Shown here: positions 9,651 through 20,025 of the stretch, one piece after another
How the letters are laid out: each line of letters opens with the position of its first letter
Position numbering within the stretch: position 1 is the stretch's first letter
Notes under the pieces: generated by a model
Told to the model about the DNA's origin: nothing
Database searches by the model: none
What the model saw: only the letters and a program-made list of their open reading frames with translations
Position numbers and translations under genes: made by a program
NCBI RefSeq assembly: GCF_000438455.1
Contig: NZ_CAVG010000118.1
Coordinates: forward strand, 1 to 64,000
Source: Nosocomiicoccus massiliensis
GTDB taxonomy: Bacteria; Bacillota; Bacilli; Staphylococcales; Salinicoccaceae
DNA: 64,000 nucleotides
Reading direction: 5' to 3'

Positions 9651-11738
9651 TTAAACTCTCCTAACTTCAACCATTTGGAACGCTTCGATTTGGTCGCCCT
9701 CTTTAATATCGTTAAAGTTTTTAATCGTAATCCCACATTCGTATCCTGAAGCAACTTCTTTTGCGTCGTCTTTAAATCTTTTCAGTGAATCAAGCTCACC
9801 TTCAAAGATAACGACACCTTCACGGATCACACGAACGCCTGCGTCTCTAGTGATCTTACCTTCAGTCACGTAAGAACCAGCGATTGTACCGATTTTAGAT
9901 ACTTTAATCGTTTGACGTACTTCAGCGTACCCAATGACTTCTTCTTCGTATTCAGGGTCGAGCATCCCTTTCATTGCTTGCTCGATTTCTTCTAATGCTT
10001 TATAGATTACGCGGTGTAGACGAATATCTACTTTTTCGTTTTCTGCTGTACGACGTGCGTTTGCATCTGGACGTACGTTAAATCCGATAATAATCGCGTT
10101 CGATGCGTTTGCGAGTGTAACGTCTGATTCGTTAATTGCTCCAACACCTGTATGGATAATTCGGATATTTACACCTTCAACATCAATCTTCATGAGTGAC
10201 GCTGCAAGTGCTTCTACTGTACCTTGAACGTCCGCTTTAAGAATTAAGTTTAAGTCTTTTAACTCGCCTTCTTTTAGCGTTTCAAATAAGTTATCTAAAC
10301 TAATTTTGTTTGTAGATTCGCGGTCGCGCATAATTTTGTCTTCACGGCGTTTTTCACCGATAGAACGTGCTTTTTTATCGTCTTCAAAGACGACGAATCT
10401 GTCACCAGCTTGTGGAATATCGTTTAAACCAGTAATTTCGACTGGTAATGATGGTCCAGCTGTTTGGATTCTTTCACCTAAGTCGTTTGTCATCGCACGT
10501 ACTTTACCGAACGTGTTTCCGACAACTAAAGAATCTCCAACATGTAACGTACCGTGCTGAACGAGTAGCGTCGCTACAGGTCCGCGTGATTTGTCGAGCT
10601 CTGCTTCGATTACTGTACCGATTGCATCGCGGTCAGATTTTGTGCTTAACTCTTCAACTTCACTGACTAACGTAATCATTTCAAGTAAATCATCGATTCC
10701 TTCACCAGTTAATGCTGAAAGTGGTACGAAGATCGTATCTCCACCCCAGTCTTCTGGGAATAATCCGTGTTCACCGAGTTCAGTCATGACGCGGTCAGGA
10801 TTTGCTGTTGGTTTATCGATTTTGTTTACTGCTACGATAATTGGAGTCTCTGCAGCTTTAGCGTGGTTTAACGCTTCGATTGTTTGAGGCATTACACCGT
10901 CGTCTGCAGCGACGACAAGTACTGTTAAGTCTGTCACTTGAGCACCACGTGCACGCATCGTCGTGAACGCTTCGTGTCCTGGTGTATCTAAGAATGTAAT
11001 ATCTTTACCGTTCCAATGAATTTGGTACGCACCGATATGCTGAGTGATTCCACCCGCTTCTCCACTCGTTACGTTTGCGTTACGAATTGAGTCAAGTAGC
11101 GTCGTTTTTCCGTGGTCAACGTGTCCCATAATTGTTACGATCGCTGGACGCTCTTCAGTTAACTCTTCGTTTTCTAAATCGAAGTAAATATCGAGGTCCG
11201 TGTCGTCGATAACTTCTTCTTTTTCAGCAGTATAACCGTAGTTATCTGCGACGATTTCAACCGCTTCGTCATCTAAACTTTGGTTGATGTTTGTCATAAT
11301 ACCGAGCATAAATAAGTCTTTAACGACCTTTGATGCGTCGACATTAATTTTTGAAGCAAGCTCACCGACAGTAATTCCTTCTTCATACGTAAACGTCTTT
11401 TCACCTTGAACCTCTGCTTTAGCTTCTTTTACAGGTTTATCTTGTTGTTTTGGTTGTTGCTTTTGTTGTTTATTCTTTTTATCATTCTTTTTGTTTACGT
11501 TCTTTTTGTTGTCTTGCTTTTTATTGTTATGTTTATGTTTTTTATCTTTGTTTTGTTTTGGTTTGTCGTTTTTCTTTTCTTTTTTAACAAACTTTTGGTC
11601 TAATAGTTTAACGTCATCATCGTTTAACGTTTGCATATGAGAGCTAAAGTCTTTTCCACTCTCGTTTAAAGTATTTATAACTTCTTTACTCTGTAAGTTA
11701 TGTTGTTTCGCGTATTCATGAATTCTAATCTTACTCAT
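9651..11738 (-). CDS. infB: Translation initiation factor IF-2
   Basis: GTPase that brings initiator fMet-tRNA to the 30S subunit and promotes subunit joining. 695 residues. An N-terminal IF2N domain ([20 protein letters not shown]) is followed by a lysine/asparagine/glutamine-rich low-complexity linker (about 55-115), a second IF2N domain, and the G domain with [13 protein letters not shown] and NKID. Beta-barrel domains and the C-terminal fMet-tRNA-binding domain complete it. The ATG at 11738 is preferred because AAAGGA precedes it by 9 bases; an ATG 7 codons upstream lacks a clear site and overlaps ylxQ. Confidence 0.97.
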   Translation of the reverse strand: MSKIRIHEYAKQHNLQSKEVINTLNESGKDFSSHMQTLNDDDVKLLDQKFVKKEKKNDKPKQNKDKKHKHNNKKQDNKKNVNKKNDKKNKQQKQQPKQQDKPVKEAKAEVQGEKTFTYEEGITVGELASKINVDASKVVKDLFMLGIMTNINQSLDDEAVEIVADNYGYTAEKEEVIDDTDLDIYFDLENEELTEERPAIVTIMGHVDHGKTTLLDSIRNANVTSGEAGGITQHIGAYQIHWNGKDITFLDTPGHEAFTTMRARGAQVTDLTVLVVAADDGVMPQTIEALNHAKAAETPIIVAVNKIDKPTANPDRVMTELGEHGLFPEDWGGDTIFVPLSALTGEGIDDLLEMITLVSEVEELSTKSDRDAIGTVIEAELDKSRGPVATLLVQHGTLHVGDSLVVGNTFGKVRAMTNDLGERIQTAGPSLPVEITGLNDIPQAGDRFVVFEDDKKARSIGEKRREDKIMRDRESTNKISLDNLFETLKEGELKDLNLILKADVQGTVEALAASLMKIDVEGVNIRIIHTGVGAINESDVTLANASNAIIIGFNVRPDANARRTAENEKVDIRLHRVIYKALEEIEQAMKGMLDPEYEEEVIGYAEVRQTIKVSKIGTIAGSYVTEGKITRDAGVRVIREGVVIFEGELDSLKRFKDDAKEVASGYECGITIKNFNDIKEGDQIEAFQMVEVRRV

Positions 11739-11742
11739 TGAA

Positions 11743-12048
11743 TCACGTTCCTTTCTCATTCAACTCTAACAACTTCTTTTTAAAGCCATCATCTGTCACA
11801 CCGAGTACTACTCGGTTATATGATCCAGTGCTTTGTGAAAGCTCGTGATTTGTATAATCTTCAATTAAAGGAATTGACTGAGTTGTTGTTTTATCGCGTA
11901 TTCTCTTTTTTGTACTATTCCCAGCGTCACTTGCTAAGTAAACAAGTTTCACTGATTTACGTTTAATACCATCTAAAGTTAGAGGTTCACCGTTAATTAC
12001 TTTTCCTGCACGTGTAGCAAGTCCGAGTAAATTTAACTCTTTATTCAT
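11743..12048 (-). CDS. ylxQ: L7Ae-family RNA-binding protein YlxQ
   Basis: 101-residue member of the L7Ae/L30e/S12e family, which bind kink-turn RNA. The motif [20 protein letters not shown] at residues 5-24 is the family signature. B. subtilis YlxQ, in the same operon position, binds k-turns in vitro; its cellular role is not settled. The start codon overlaps the rnpM stop (ATGA), showing translational coupling. Confidence 0.9.
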   Translation of the reverse strand: MNKELNLLGLATRAGKVINGEPLTLDGIKRKSVKLVYLASDAGNSTKKRIRDKTTTQSIPLIEDYTNHELSQSTGSYNRVVLGVTDDGFKKKLLELNEKGT

Positions 12049-12329
12049 CGCTTCGGAATATCCTCGCGGTATATGAGACGAATAATTTCGTCATACACTG
12101 AGTCTAACACCTCTGTTGATACACCGAGTTTACTTTCTAAAACCTTTTTGTCACGTGCATCGTTTACTTTTTCTAAATCTTTGACGACGTAGGCACCACG
12201 ACCGTTTTTCTTTCCAGTTTCATCTGCAAATACTTCGCCGTCTTTCGTTTTAACGATTCGTATAAGATCTTGTTTTTTAAACATTTCACCAGATAAAATA
12301 TCTTTTCTCATCGGAATTTTTCGTGCCAT
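12045..12329 (-). CDS. rnpM: RNase P modulator RnpM (YlxR, DUF448)
   Basis: 94-residue YlxR-family RNA-binding protein with the KIPMRKDILSGEMFKKQDLIR and GRGAYV signatures. In B. subtilis the homologue binds RNase P RNA and modulates its activity. The ATG at 12329 is favoured by AGAGGTG eight bases upstream; a GTG three codons earlier overlaps that site. It lies between nusA and ylxQ in the conserved operon. Confidence 0.9.
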   Translation of the reverse strand: MARKIPMRKDILSGEMFKKQDLIRIVKTKDGEVFADETGKKNGRGAYVVKDLEKVNDARDKKVLESKLGVSTEVLDSVYDEIIRLIYREDIPKR

Positions 12330-12342
12330 AGACGTCACACCT

Positions 12343-13425
12343 CTACTCTTCTACTTCAGTTTCTACTAAAGTTTCTTCTGCCTCAGTATCACCGTTAAAT
12401 TCAGATTCTGAAACGATATCGATCTTCCAGCCTGTTAACTTCGCAGCGAGTCGTGCGTTTTGACCACGTTTACCAATTGCGAGTGATAACTGGTGATCTG
12501 GTACAACGACTGTCGTTGATTTTTCATCTTCATTAATAATTACGTCGACAACTTCTGATGGTGATAATGCGTTTTTAACGTATACTTTAGGATCTTTGTC
12601 ATATAATACGATGTCGATTTTCTCACCTGATAACTCGTCGACGATTGCTTCAACGCGGGCACCTCTTGCACCAACACATGACCCAACTGCATCGACGTTT
12701 TCGTTTTCAGCGTATACTGAAATTTTAGAACGTTCGCCAGCTTCTCTTGCGACACTCATAATAAGAACTGTTCCGTCGTAAATTTCTGGAACTTCTTCTT
12801 CGAAGAGTCGTTTTAAAAGATTTGGATGTGTACGTGAGACGTAAATTTGTGGTCCACGTGTCGTTTGTTCTACTTTGTTTAAATAGACGCGAATTTTATC
12901 GCCAGTTTTATAAACTTCATTTGCCATACGCTCTGATTCTGGTAATACAGCATCCGTGTTACCAAGTGTGACGTATACGAAACGACTGTCGACTCTATCG
13001 ACTGTTCCGATTAATAACTCGTCTTCTTTGTCGATAAACTCTTCATATAAAATTTCACGTTCAGCATCTCGAATTCTTTGCATAACTGCTTGTTTCGCAG
13101 CTTGTGCACCGACACGGTTAAAGTCTGAAGGTGTCACGTCTTCATCAAACGGGTCACCGACTTCATATGCTGGGTTGTATTCTCTCGCTGTGAGTAGATC
13201 GATTTCTGCTGTGTCATCTTCTACTTCTTCAACGACGTCTTTTCTAGATACAACGCGGTAGTTTCCTGTGTCCATATTAATTTCTACACGGACGTTTTTA
13301 TGTTCTTTATAATTTCTTTTATACGCAGTTAAAAGTGCCGCTTCAATCGCTTCAACGAGTACTTCTACTGGGATGTTTTTTTCTTTTTGAATATATTCTA
13401 TTGCATTCAGTAATTCCTGATTCAC
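12343..13425 (-). CDS. nusA: Transcription termination/antitermination factor NusA
   Basis: RNA polymerase-associated factor for pausing, intrinsic termination and antitermination. 360 residues, the short Gram-positive form without the C-terminal acidic repeats. Order: RNAP-binding N-domain (1-125), S1 domain (VDRVDSRFVYVTLGNTDAVL, about 135-200), KH1 (VGSCVGARGARVEAIVDEL) and KH2 (LAIGKRGQNARLAAKLTGW). The GTG at 13425 has GGAGG six bases upstream; an ATG six codons earlier contains that site and is rejected. The rimP stop lies 14 bases upstream of the start codon. Confidence 0.96.
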   Translation of the reverse strand: MNQELLNAIEYIQKEKNIPVEVLVEAIEAALLTAYKRNYKEHKNVRVEINMDTGNYRVVSRKDVVEEVEDDTAEIDLLTAREYNPAYEVGDPFDEDVTPSDFNRVGAQAAKQAVMQRIRDAEREILYEEFIDKEDELLIGTVDRVDSRFVYVTLGNTDAVLPESERMANEVYKTGDKIRVYLNKVEQTTRGPQIYVSRTHPNLLKRLFEEEVPEIYDGTVLIMSVAREAGERSKISVYAENENVDAVGSCVGARGARVEAIVDELSGEKIDIVLYDKDPKVYVKNALSPSEVVDVIINEDEKSTTVVVPDHQLSLAIGKRGQNARLAAKLTGWKIDIVSESEFNGDTEAEETLVETEVEE

Positions 13426-13439
13426 TACTATTCCTCCAT

Positions 13440-13907
13440 TCAAACTAATACAGCTTTACGAATTACAGCAATTTTGTCACGATCGACTGTTACAGTCTTT
13501 TCGCGCGTTTTATCGCGATACTTAATCGTTACCGAACTGTCATCGTACTCTGTGAGTATTCCTGTCCATTCTTGTTCACCATCGATATGCTGGTATGTTT
13601 TTACATAAATACCATTGTTTAATGTCGTCTCTAAATCTTTTTCAGTTTTGATTGGACGCTCTGCACCTGGTGAAGAGACATCGAGGAAATAATGACCGTC
13701 GATAATATCCCATTCGTCTAATTTTTCAGCAAGTACTTCACTGCCACGTACGCAATCATCTAACGTAATTCCACCTGGTTTGTCTAAATAAAATCTTAAA
13801 AACCAATCTTTACCTTCTTTTTTGTACTCCACTTCAATTAATGAGTAGTCCAATGATTCTACAACCGGTTCTGCTAATTCAAATATGTGTAATTCTTTTT
13901 TATTCAC
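13440..13907 (-). CDS. rimP: Ribosome maturation factor RimP
   Basis: Assembly factor for the 30S subunit, involved in S12 incorporation. 155 residues from the GTG at 13907, the typical family length, with the hallmarks VEYKKEGKDWFLRFYLDKPG, CVRGSEVLAEKLDE and YFLDVSSPGAERPI. The longer in-frame reading (to 13976) runs through a hairpin and has no Shine-Dalgarno; GAGGTGA precedes the chosen GTG. First gene of rimP-nusA-rnpM-ylxQ-infB-rbfA. Confidence 0.94.
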   Translation of the reverse strand: MNKKELHIFELAEPVVESLDYSLIEVEYKKEGKDWFLRFYLDKPGGITLDDCVRGSEVLAEKLDEWDIIDGHYFLDVSSPGAERPIKTEKDLETTLNNGIYVKTYQHIDGEQEWTGILTEYDDSSVTIKYRDKTREKTVTVDRDKIAVIRKAVLV

Positions 13908-13935
13908 CGATACGTTCACCTCGCTTAAAACATAA

Positions 13936-13967
13936 GAAAAGAGCGGACACGATGGTGCGCTCTTTTC
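13936..13967 (-). terminator. Hairpin in rimP-nusA leader, probable attenuator
   Basis: Perfect 10-bp inverted repeat GAAAAGAGCG/CGCTCTTTTC (13936-13945, 13958-13967), with an inner CAC/GTG pairing, followed on the minus strand by CTTTTCTTATGTTTT. It lies between the predicted promoter and rimP, so it is within the operon leader and could act as a weak, factor-dependent terminator as well as ending the polC transcript. Confidence 0.7.
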
Positions 13968-13995
13968 CAAATCCACAACATTTTATTTCTAGTTA

Positions 13996-14024
13996 ATTAT
14001 AACACATCATTATTTATAAGTCGA
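13996..14024 (-). promoter_or_regulatory. Predicted promoter of rimP-nusA operon
   Basis: TATAAT (13996-14001) with TCGACT (14019-14024; 4 of 6 matches to TTGACA) at 17-bp spacing on the minus strand. The -35 lies in the polC 3' end. The -10 is perfect; the -35 is moderate. Confidence 0.6.
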
Positions 14025-17000
14025 ATATAGAAAGCTGTGCTTTATCTGGTAAATGATCTAAACTTCCAAGTTCTGTTAAATAATCGATCACTTTTTGAGA
14101 TACTCCAGCTTTTTTATTTAAATCTTCTTTACTGATAAAGTGGTCATTCTTTCTCACTTCAGCAATATTTCTAGCAACACTTAACCCGAGTCCTGGTACG
14201 GCAGTAAACGGTGGGATTAAAGCATCGCCTTCTATAATGAAGTGCTCTGGATGAGATTTTTCAATATCAATTGGTAGCATGTTAATATTTCGATGTCTCA
14301 TCTCATTTACAATCTCTAAAACGATTAATAAATCTTTTTCTTTTTTTGTTAATTCGTTGTAGTTGTCTTTCATCTCTTTGACGCGCGTACGAATCGTCGA
14401 CTTGTCTTTTGTCATCGTCATTAAATCAAAGTCTGCTGCACGTACACTTAAATACGTCGCGTAATATTCTTTAGGATAATGCACTTTAAAGTACGCAATT
14501 CTTACTGCCATAAGTACGTACGCTGCTGCGTGAGCTTTCGGGAACATGTACTTGATTTTCAAGCAAGAATCGATATACCAATCTTCGACACCGTTTGCTT
14601 TCATCGCTTCAATCCACTCTGGTTGAAGTCCGCGTCCTTTACGTACACTCTCCATAATTTTAAACGCTAAACTCGGCTCGAGTCCTTTATACATTAAAGT
14701 AACCATTATATCGTCACGACACCCGATAACTGTTGAAATGTCACAAATTCCTTTTCGGATTAAATCTTGTGCATTCCCTAGCCATACGTCAGTACCGTGG
14801 GATAATCCGGAGATTTGAACGAGCTCGCCAAACGTATTTGGTTTTGTATCTTCTAACATTTCACGAACGAATGGTGTTCCGAATTCAGGTACACCGTACG
14901 TTCCAGTGTTACTCATAATGTCATCTCGACTTACACCGAGTACCTCTGGACCTTCAAATAGTTTCATCGTATCTTCGTCGTCGATTCGAATCGTCTTCGG
15001 ATCCACGCCCGTTAAATCTTCGAGCATACGAATCATCGTCGGGTCGACGTGACCGAGTATGTCGAGTTTTAAGACGTTTTCGTCGATACTATGGAAATCA
15101 AAGTGTGTCGTACGCCATTCACTCGACGTATCGTCTGCTGGATATTGAATCGGTGTAAAGTCGAAGACGTCCATCGAATCTGGGATAACGATAATTCCAC
15201 CTGGGTGCTGACCAGTCGTACGTTTAATCCCTTCACTTTCACTAGACAGCCTATCGATTTCTGCTTTACGTTTATGAAGGCCGTGATCATTCATATACCC
15301 ATTCACATATCCGAATGCAGTTTTATCTGCGAGAGTTGATATCGTTCCTGCACGGTATACGTAGTCTACACCGAATAGTTCTTTCGTGTAGTTATGTGCC
15401 GTCGCTTGGTATTCTCCACTAAAGTTTAAATCGATATCTGGTACTTTATCCCCTTTAAATCCTAAGAACGTTTCGAACGGAATGTCTTGGCCTTCTTTAA
15501 TGAATTCGACGTCACACTTCTCGCACTTTTTGTCAGGTAAATCAAATCCTGAGTTATATTTACCGTCGTCGAAAAATTCACTACGCTGACACTTCGGACA
15601 AATATAGTGCGGCGGCATCGGGTTCACTTCAGTAATTCCCATCATCGTCGCAACTAAACTTGAACCGACCGAACCACGACTCCCTACTAAGTAACCGTCA
15701 TCGAGTGATTTTTTAACGAGCTTTTGTGAGATTAAATACACGACGCCAAACCCGTTTGAAATAATACTGTTTAACTCTTTTTCTAAACGTGCTTCGATAA
15801 TTTCTGGTAACGGATCACCGTAGATTTCTTTTGCTGTTGAATACGTTAACTCCTTAACTTCTTCGTTTGCATTTTCAATTTCTGGTGTGAATAATCCATT
15901 TTTAATAACTTCGACTTCGTCGATTGAACGACTAATTTCGTTCGTATTTTCAATGACAATTTTTCGTGAAAGTTCGTCACCTAAAAACGAAAAGTCCTCA
16001 AGCATTTCAGTCGTCGTTCTAAAATGAGCTTCCGGTAACGTTTGACGGGATAACGGATTCCCAGGATTTCCTTTAATGATAATTTCGCGACGAATCTTAT
16101 CTTTTTTATCGAGATAATGTACGTTTCCTGTCGCGACGACTGGAATCGATAATTCGTCTCCGATTTTAATCATGTTATGAATGAGTTCTTCGTACATATC
16201 GTCATCTCGAATTAACTCGCGCTCATAGAGATGAACATATAAGTCTTTCGGGAACACTTCTAAATAGTCATAGTAACGTGCTTTTTTAAGTGCATCGTCA
16301 TATGACTTTTCTAATAACGTTCTAAACACTTCTCCGTTATCACACGCACTTCCGATAATTAACCCCTCACGGTGCGCGTCTAAAAAGTGTTTTCTCACGC
16401 GCGGTACTTGGTAAAAGCTATCTGTTAAACTGTCTGAAACAATTTTAAATAAGTTTTTTAAACCAATTTGGTTTTTGACTAAGATCGTCGCGTGACTCGG
16501 CTTACTTAACTTGAACGCATCGTCCCTAGCGAGCGTATTAATATCCTGATGTGTTTCAATACCAGCATTCTTTAACTGTGCTAACATCTTTATAAAAATA
16601 AACCCTGTCGCTTCTGCGTCATAGATCGCTCTATGATGACTAACGAGTTCGACGTTATAATGTTTTGCGAGTGCTGCTAAGTTATGACGCTTTAAGTCTT
16701 TATTGAGTACTCTCGTAATCTCAAGCGTATCAATCACTGGGTTTTCTGACGGACCAAAACCCAGTTTAGTAAATGCCGTATCGATGAACCCCATGTCAAA
16801 CGTCGCGTTATGTGCGACGTATATCGCATCCCCGACCCATTCTCTAAATTCAGGGAGAACATCTTCAAATTCACGTTCGTTTTCTAACATCGAATCTGTA
16901 ATACCTGTTAAGTTTTTAATGACCTCTGATAATGGTTCATGCGGGTTAATAAAGCTTTCATAACGGTCGATGATTTCACCATTATGTACTTTCACTGCTG

Positions 17001-18276
17001 CGAGTTCGATAATTTTGTCGTATCTACTAGATAACCCTGTCGTCTCAACGTCAAATACGACGTACGTCGCGTCTTCTAATCGCACTGGACTATCTTTAAA
17101 TGCGAGTTTCGCACTATCTTCGACGATATTCGCTTCCATACCGAAAAGCATTTTTAAACCTTTACTTTTAGCATAGTTATATGCGTTCGGGAATGCTTGA
17201 ACGTTGTTATGATCTGTTATAGCAAGTGCAGGATGTCCGTATTCAACCGCACGGTCAATATAATCTTCAATTGTCGTCACACCGTCCATCGCACTCATCA
17301 TCGAATGAAGATGAAGTTCGACACGCTTCTCTTCACTATCATCTTCATGTTTAGGTGGTTTAGTAATCGTTAACGCACGTAAATTCATGACGAGGTCTTT
17401 TGCGAAGTCATCGTACTCAATATTACCTTCAACGATCACCCAGTCCCCTTTATTCAGCGCTTCGAATACGTTAGTTTCTTCTTCTTTGTTACCGAAACGT
17501 TTCACTTGAATGCTATCCGTGTAGTCTGTAATTTTCATATTTAAAATTTGTTTCCCAGTACGTGTATGTATCACGTCTTTGCTAAAAATTACACCTTCTA
17601 ATCGGACGTTATATTCTTCATCTTCAATCGTATACATCTTTCTTACGCCATCAAACGTAAGTTTTTTACCAATTTGCTTAACGATTTCTTTAGGCTTCGA
17701 TACTTCTTTTTCTTTCTCTTTTTTATGTTGCTCTAATAACTTCTCAGTATGATTCGTTATTTTTTGATCGAGTTTTTCATCGTTTTTAGTTTGTGCATCA
17801 AAATCTACATCTGCCACGATGTCTGAGATGAGGATGCCATATGAACGATATTCTAAAATTAAATTGTTTTTAATTTGTCGTTCAAAATATTTTTTAGTGA
17901 CGTCACTCGTAAAACTAAATTTTAAAGTGTCATCGTTATACATAATTTTTGAATTGTTAATTTGGCGCTTAAAGTTTTCAGTCACTTCGATATTTTCGAG
18001 CACTTCGTTTAAATACTCGTAAACGTCTCGCTCTTCGAATTCATCTGCATGTACTCTTAGGCGAACCGTTGCGATATTTCGAAACGTCTCTTCGACTTTT
18101 TGCTTTAAAAACGCAAATACCGCGTAATCGATGAGCGTTTCAAAATGAATATGAAACTCCCATTCACGCGTTTTGTCGTCGACGATTACTTTTCTAAGTT
18201 CCCCACCAGTTAACTGTTCATTGTCTTCTATATTTGTCTGTTGTAAGAGTATGTTAAATTGCCGGTTGTAATCCAC
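14014..18276 (-). CDS. polC: DNA polymerase III alpha subunit, PolC type
   Basis: Replicative polymerase of Gram-positive bacteria with built-in proofreading. 1420 residues. After N-terminal domains and an OB fold come a PHP domain split by the exonuclease (VELHLHSMMSAMDGVTTIED, then ALAITDHNNVQAFP), the 3'-5' exonuclease with YVVFDVETTGLS and AHNATFDMGF, a zinc-binding motif CPKC...CEKC, the catalytic palm with PDIDLNFSGEYQ, and the thumb/fingers. The GTG at 18276 has GGAGAG seven bases before it; a TTG five codons upstream overlaps that site. Monocistronic or proS-linked; a terminator lies upstream. Confidence 0.97.
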   Translation of the reverse strand: MDYNRQFNILLQQTNIEDNEQLTGGELRKVIVDDKTREWEFHIHFETLIDYAVFAFLKQKVEETFRNIATVRLRVHADEFEERDVYEYLNEVLENIEVTENFKRQINNSKIMYNDDTLKFSFTSDVTKKYFERQIKNNLILEYRSYGILISDIVADVDFDAQTKNDEKLDQKITNHTEKLLEQHKKEKEKEVSKPKEIVKQIGKKLTFDGVRKMYTIEDEEYNVRLEGVIFSKDVIHTRTGKQILNMKITDYTDSIQVKRFGNKEEETNVFEALNKGDWVIVEGNIEYDDFAKDLVMNLRALTITKPPKHEDDSEEKRVELHLHSMMSAMDGVTTIEDYIDRAVEYGHPALAITDHNNVQAFPNAYNYAKSKGLKMLFGMEANIVEDSAKLAFKDSPVRLEDATYVVFDVETTGLSSRYDKIIELAAVKVHNGEIIDRYESFINPHEPLSEVIKNLTGITDSMLENEREFEDVLPEFREWVGDAIYVAHNATFDMGFIDTAFTKLGFGPSENPVIDTLEITRVLNKDLKRHNLAALAKHYNVELVSHHRAIYDAEATGFIFIKMLAQLKNAGIETHQDINTLARDDAFKLSKPSHATILVKNQIGLKNLFKIVSDSLTDSFYQVPRVRKHFLDAHREGLIIGSACDNGEVFRTLLEKSYDDALKKARYYDYLEVFPKDLYVHLYERELIRDDDMYEELIHNMIKIGDELSIPVVATGNVHYLDKKDKIRREIIIKGNPGNPLSRQTLPEAHFRTTTEMLEDFSFLGDELSRKIVIENTNEISRSIDEVEVIKNGLFTPEIENANEEVKELTYSTAKEIYGDPLPEIIEARLEKELNSIISNGFGVVYLISQKLVKKSLDDGYLVGSRGSVGSSLVATMMGITEVNPMPPHYICPKCQRSEFFDDGKYNSGFDLPDKKCEKCDVEFIKEGQDIPFETFLGFKGDKVPDIDLNFSGEYQATAHNYTKELFGVDYVYRAGTISTLADKTAFGYVNGYMNDHGLHKRKAEIDRLSSESEGIKRTTGQHPGGIIVIPDSMDVFDFTPIQYPADDTSSEWRTTHFDFHSIDENVLKLDILGHVDPTMIRMLEDLTGVDPKTIRIDDEDTMKLFEGPEVLGVSRDDIMSNTGTYGVPEFGTPFVREMLEDTKPNTFGELVQISGLSHGTDVWLGNAQDLIRKGICDISTVIGCRDDIMVTLMYKGLEPSLAFKIMESVRKGRGLQPEWIEAMKANGVEDWYIDSCLKIKYMFPKAHAAAYVLMAVRIAYFKVHYPKEYYATYLSVRAADFDLMTMTKDKSTIRTRVKEMKDNYNELTKKEKDLLIVLEIVNEMRHRNINMLPIDIEKSHPEHFIIEGDALIPPFTAVPGLGLSVARNIAEVRKNDHFISKEDLNKKAGVSQKVIDYLTELGSLDHLPDKAQLSIFDL

Positions 18277-18286
18277 AAAGCATCTC

Positions 18287-18320
18287 TCCAAAAAGAAGCG
18301 TAAATCTCTCGATTTACGCT
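18287..18320 (-). terminator. Terminator after proS
   Basis: Ten-bp stem AGCGTAAATC/GATTTACGCT (18297-18306, 18311-18320) around a TCTC loop, followed by TCTTTTT on the minus strand. The T-tract abuts the polC Shine-Dalgarno. Confidence 0.82.
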
Positions 18321-18329
18321 GTAGTATTG

Positions 18330-20021
18330 TTAGTTATAATGTTCGTTTATAAATGATTCTAAGTCTTCGAGTTTCACGTCGTGCGTTTTTTCACTATTTC
18401 TAAATTTCACTTCAACGACACCATCTTTAATACCGCGCCCTACGACAACTCTTACTGGAATACCGATTAAGTCTGAGTCGTTAAATTTAACACCCGCACG
18501 CTCATCACGGTCATCGAGTAACACTTTATATTGTTTAGATAGTGAATCGTATAATTCTTCAGCTGGATTTACGAACTCTTCTTTTTTAACGTTCATCATG
18601 ACGATGTGTACGTCAAAAGGAGTGACAGATTTCGGCCACATTATTCCATTTTCGTCGTGGTATTTTTCAATGATTGCTGATAAAGCTCTTGAAATACCAA
18701 TACCATAGCATCCCATTAATACTGGAACACTTTGGCCACGTTCGTTTAACACTGTTAAATTTAATGCTTCACTGTATTCAGTACCTAGCTCGAACACTTG
18801 TCCAACTTCGATACCTTCTCTAAACTTCACTGGTCCGCTACCGTCTGGTGCCATTTCACCTTCAGTAATGAATCTGAAATCTCCGAAGTCTTCGACCTCA
18901 ACGTCTTTTAAGTTCACGTTGATAAAGTGATAGTTATCTTCATTCGCACCAACTGGGAAGTTCTTCATCACTTCTACTTGATAATCGATATATACAGGAA
19001 TTTTACTGTTAACTGGTCCGAGTGATCCTGGGTGTGCATTGAAAATTTCTAAAATATCTGATTCATCTGCAAGCTCTGGCTCTGTATTTGAATTAAAGAA
19101 TGTTTTTAATTTGATCGTATTTAACTCGTGATCTCCACGAAGTACGATCATTTTAAATTCACCGTCGACGTTAACGACCATCGTTTTCGTCGTTTCTTTT
19201 AAATCAATGCCGAGTAAATCAGCAAGTTCACTACATGATTTTACGTTCGGTGTATCTACTTTTTCGATTTCTTTTTCTGCATCATTACTTTTTTCTTCAG
19301 GACGTAAGCACGCTGCTTTTTCGATGTTTGCTGCGTAGTCACTATTTTCACTGAATACAATCGTATCTTCACCAATTTCAGATAGCGCCATAAATTCGTG
19401 AGTGTGTGACCCACCGATTGCACCACTATCTGCTTCAACTGCTCTAAAATCTAAACCGAGACGTGTAAATATTTTTTCATATGCGTTATACATATCTTGA
19501 TACGTTTTAGATAGTGATTCTTGGTCGACGTGGAACGAATACGCATCTTTCATAATGAATTCTCTTCCACGTAATAATCCAAAGCGTGGGCGTAGTTCGT
19601 CACGGAATTTCGTTTGAATTTGGTAAATCGTGAGTGGTAGACGTTTATAACTACGTAACTCGTCTCTCACTAAGTCTACGACGACTTCTTCATGTGTTGG
19701 TCCAAGTAAAAAGTCTCTGTCGTGACGGTCTTTTAAACGCATTAACTCTTTACCATATTTCTCCCAGCGACCAGACTCTTCCCATAATTCTCTCGGTGCG
19801 AGTACTGGCATTTGAACTTCGTTCCCATCGATACGGTTCATCTCTTCACGTACGATGTTTTCGATGTTTTGTAGTACGAGCTTTGTAATTGGTAAGTACG
19901 TATACACCCCGCGCGCGAGTTGTTTAATCATTCCTGACTTTAACATTAACTGGTGACTTAAACTTTCAGCAGAAGCTGGTACTTCACGCTGCGTTGGTAT
20001 AAACATTTTTGATTGTCTCAT
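18330..20021 (-). CDS. proS: Proline--tRNA ligase
   Basis: Class II aminoacyl-tRNA synthetase, bacterial-type with the INS editing domain between motifs 2 and 3. 563 residues, standard. Motif 2 region LRPRFGLLRGREFIMKDAYS and motif 3 region GIGISRALSAIIE are visible; the editing insert (about 225-390) clears mischarged alanine. GGGGGATAATTGA precedes the ATG. It follows rseP by a few bases, so it ends the dxr-rseP-proS transcript, which then meets the terminator at 18287-18320. Confidence 0.96.
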   Translation of the reverse strand: MRQSKMFIPTQREVPASAESLSHQLMLKSGMIKQLARGVYTYLPITKLVLQNIENIVREEMNRIDGNEVQMPVLAPRELWEESGRWEKYGKELMRLKDRHDRDFLLGPTHEEVVVDLVRDELRSYKRLPLTIYQIQTKFRDELRPRFGLLRGREFIMKDAYSFHVDQESLSKTYQDMYNAYEKIFTRLGLDFRAVEADSGAIGGSHTHEFMALSEIGEDTIVFSENSDYAANIEKAACLRPEEKSNDAEKEIEKVDTPNVKSCSELADLLGIDLKETTKTMVVNVDGEFKMIVLRGDHELNTIKLKTFFNSNTEPELADESDILEIFNAHPGSLGPVNSKIPVYIDYQVEVMKNFPVGANEDNYHFINVNLKDVEVEDFGDFRFITEGEMAPDGSGPVKFREGIEVGQVFELGTEYSEALNLTVLNERGQSVPVLMGCYGIGISRALSAIIEKYHDENGIMWPKSVTPFDVHIVMMNVKKEEFVNPAEELYDSLSKQYKVLLDDRDERAGVKFNDSDLIGIPVRVVVGRGIKDGVVEVKFRNSEKTHDVKLEDLESFINEHYN

Positions 20022-20025
20022 TCAA

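Noticed and set aside
11406-11603. Plus-strand hydrophobic reading frame inside infB
   Set aside because: It is the antisense of the lysine/asparagine-rich linker; the leucine/phenylalanine content is a by-product.
16703-16963. Long plus-strand reading frames inside polC, pnp, ftsK and other core genes
   Set aside because: All are opposite conserved coding sequence and lack ribosome sites; the codon bias of the real genes leaves few stops in antisense.
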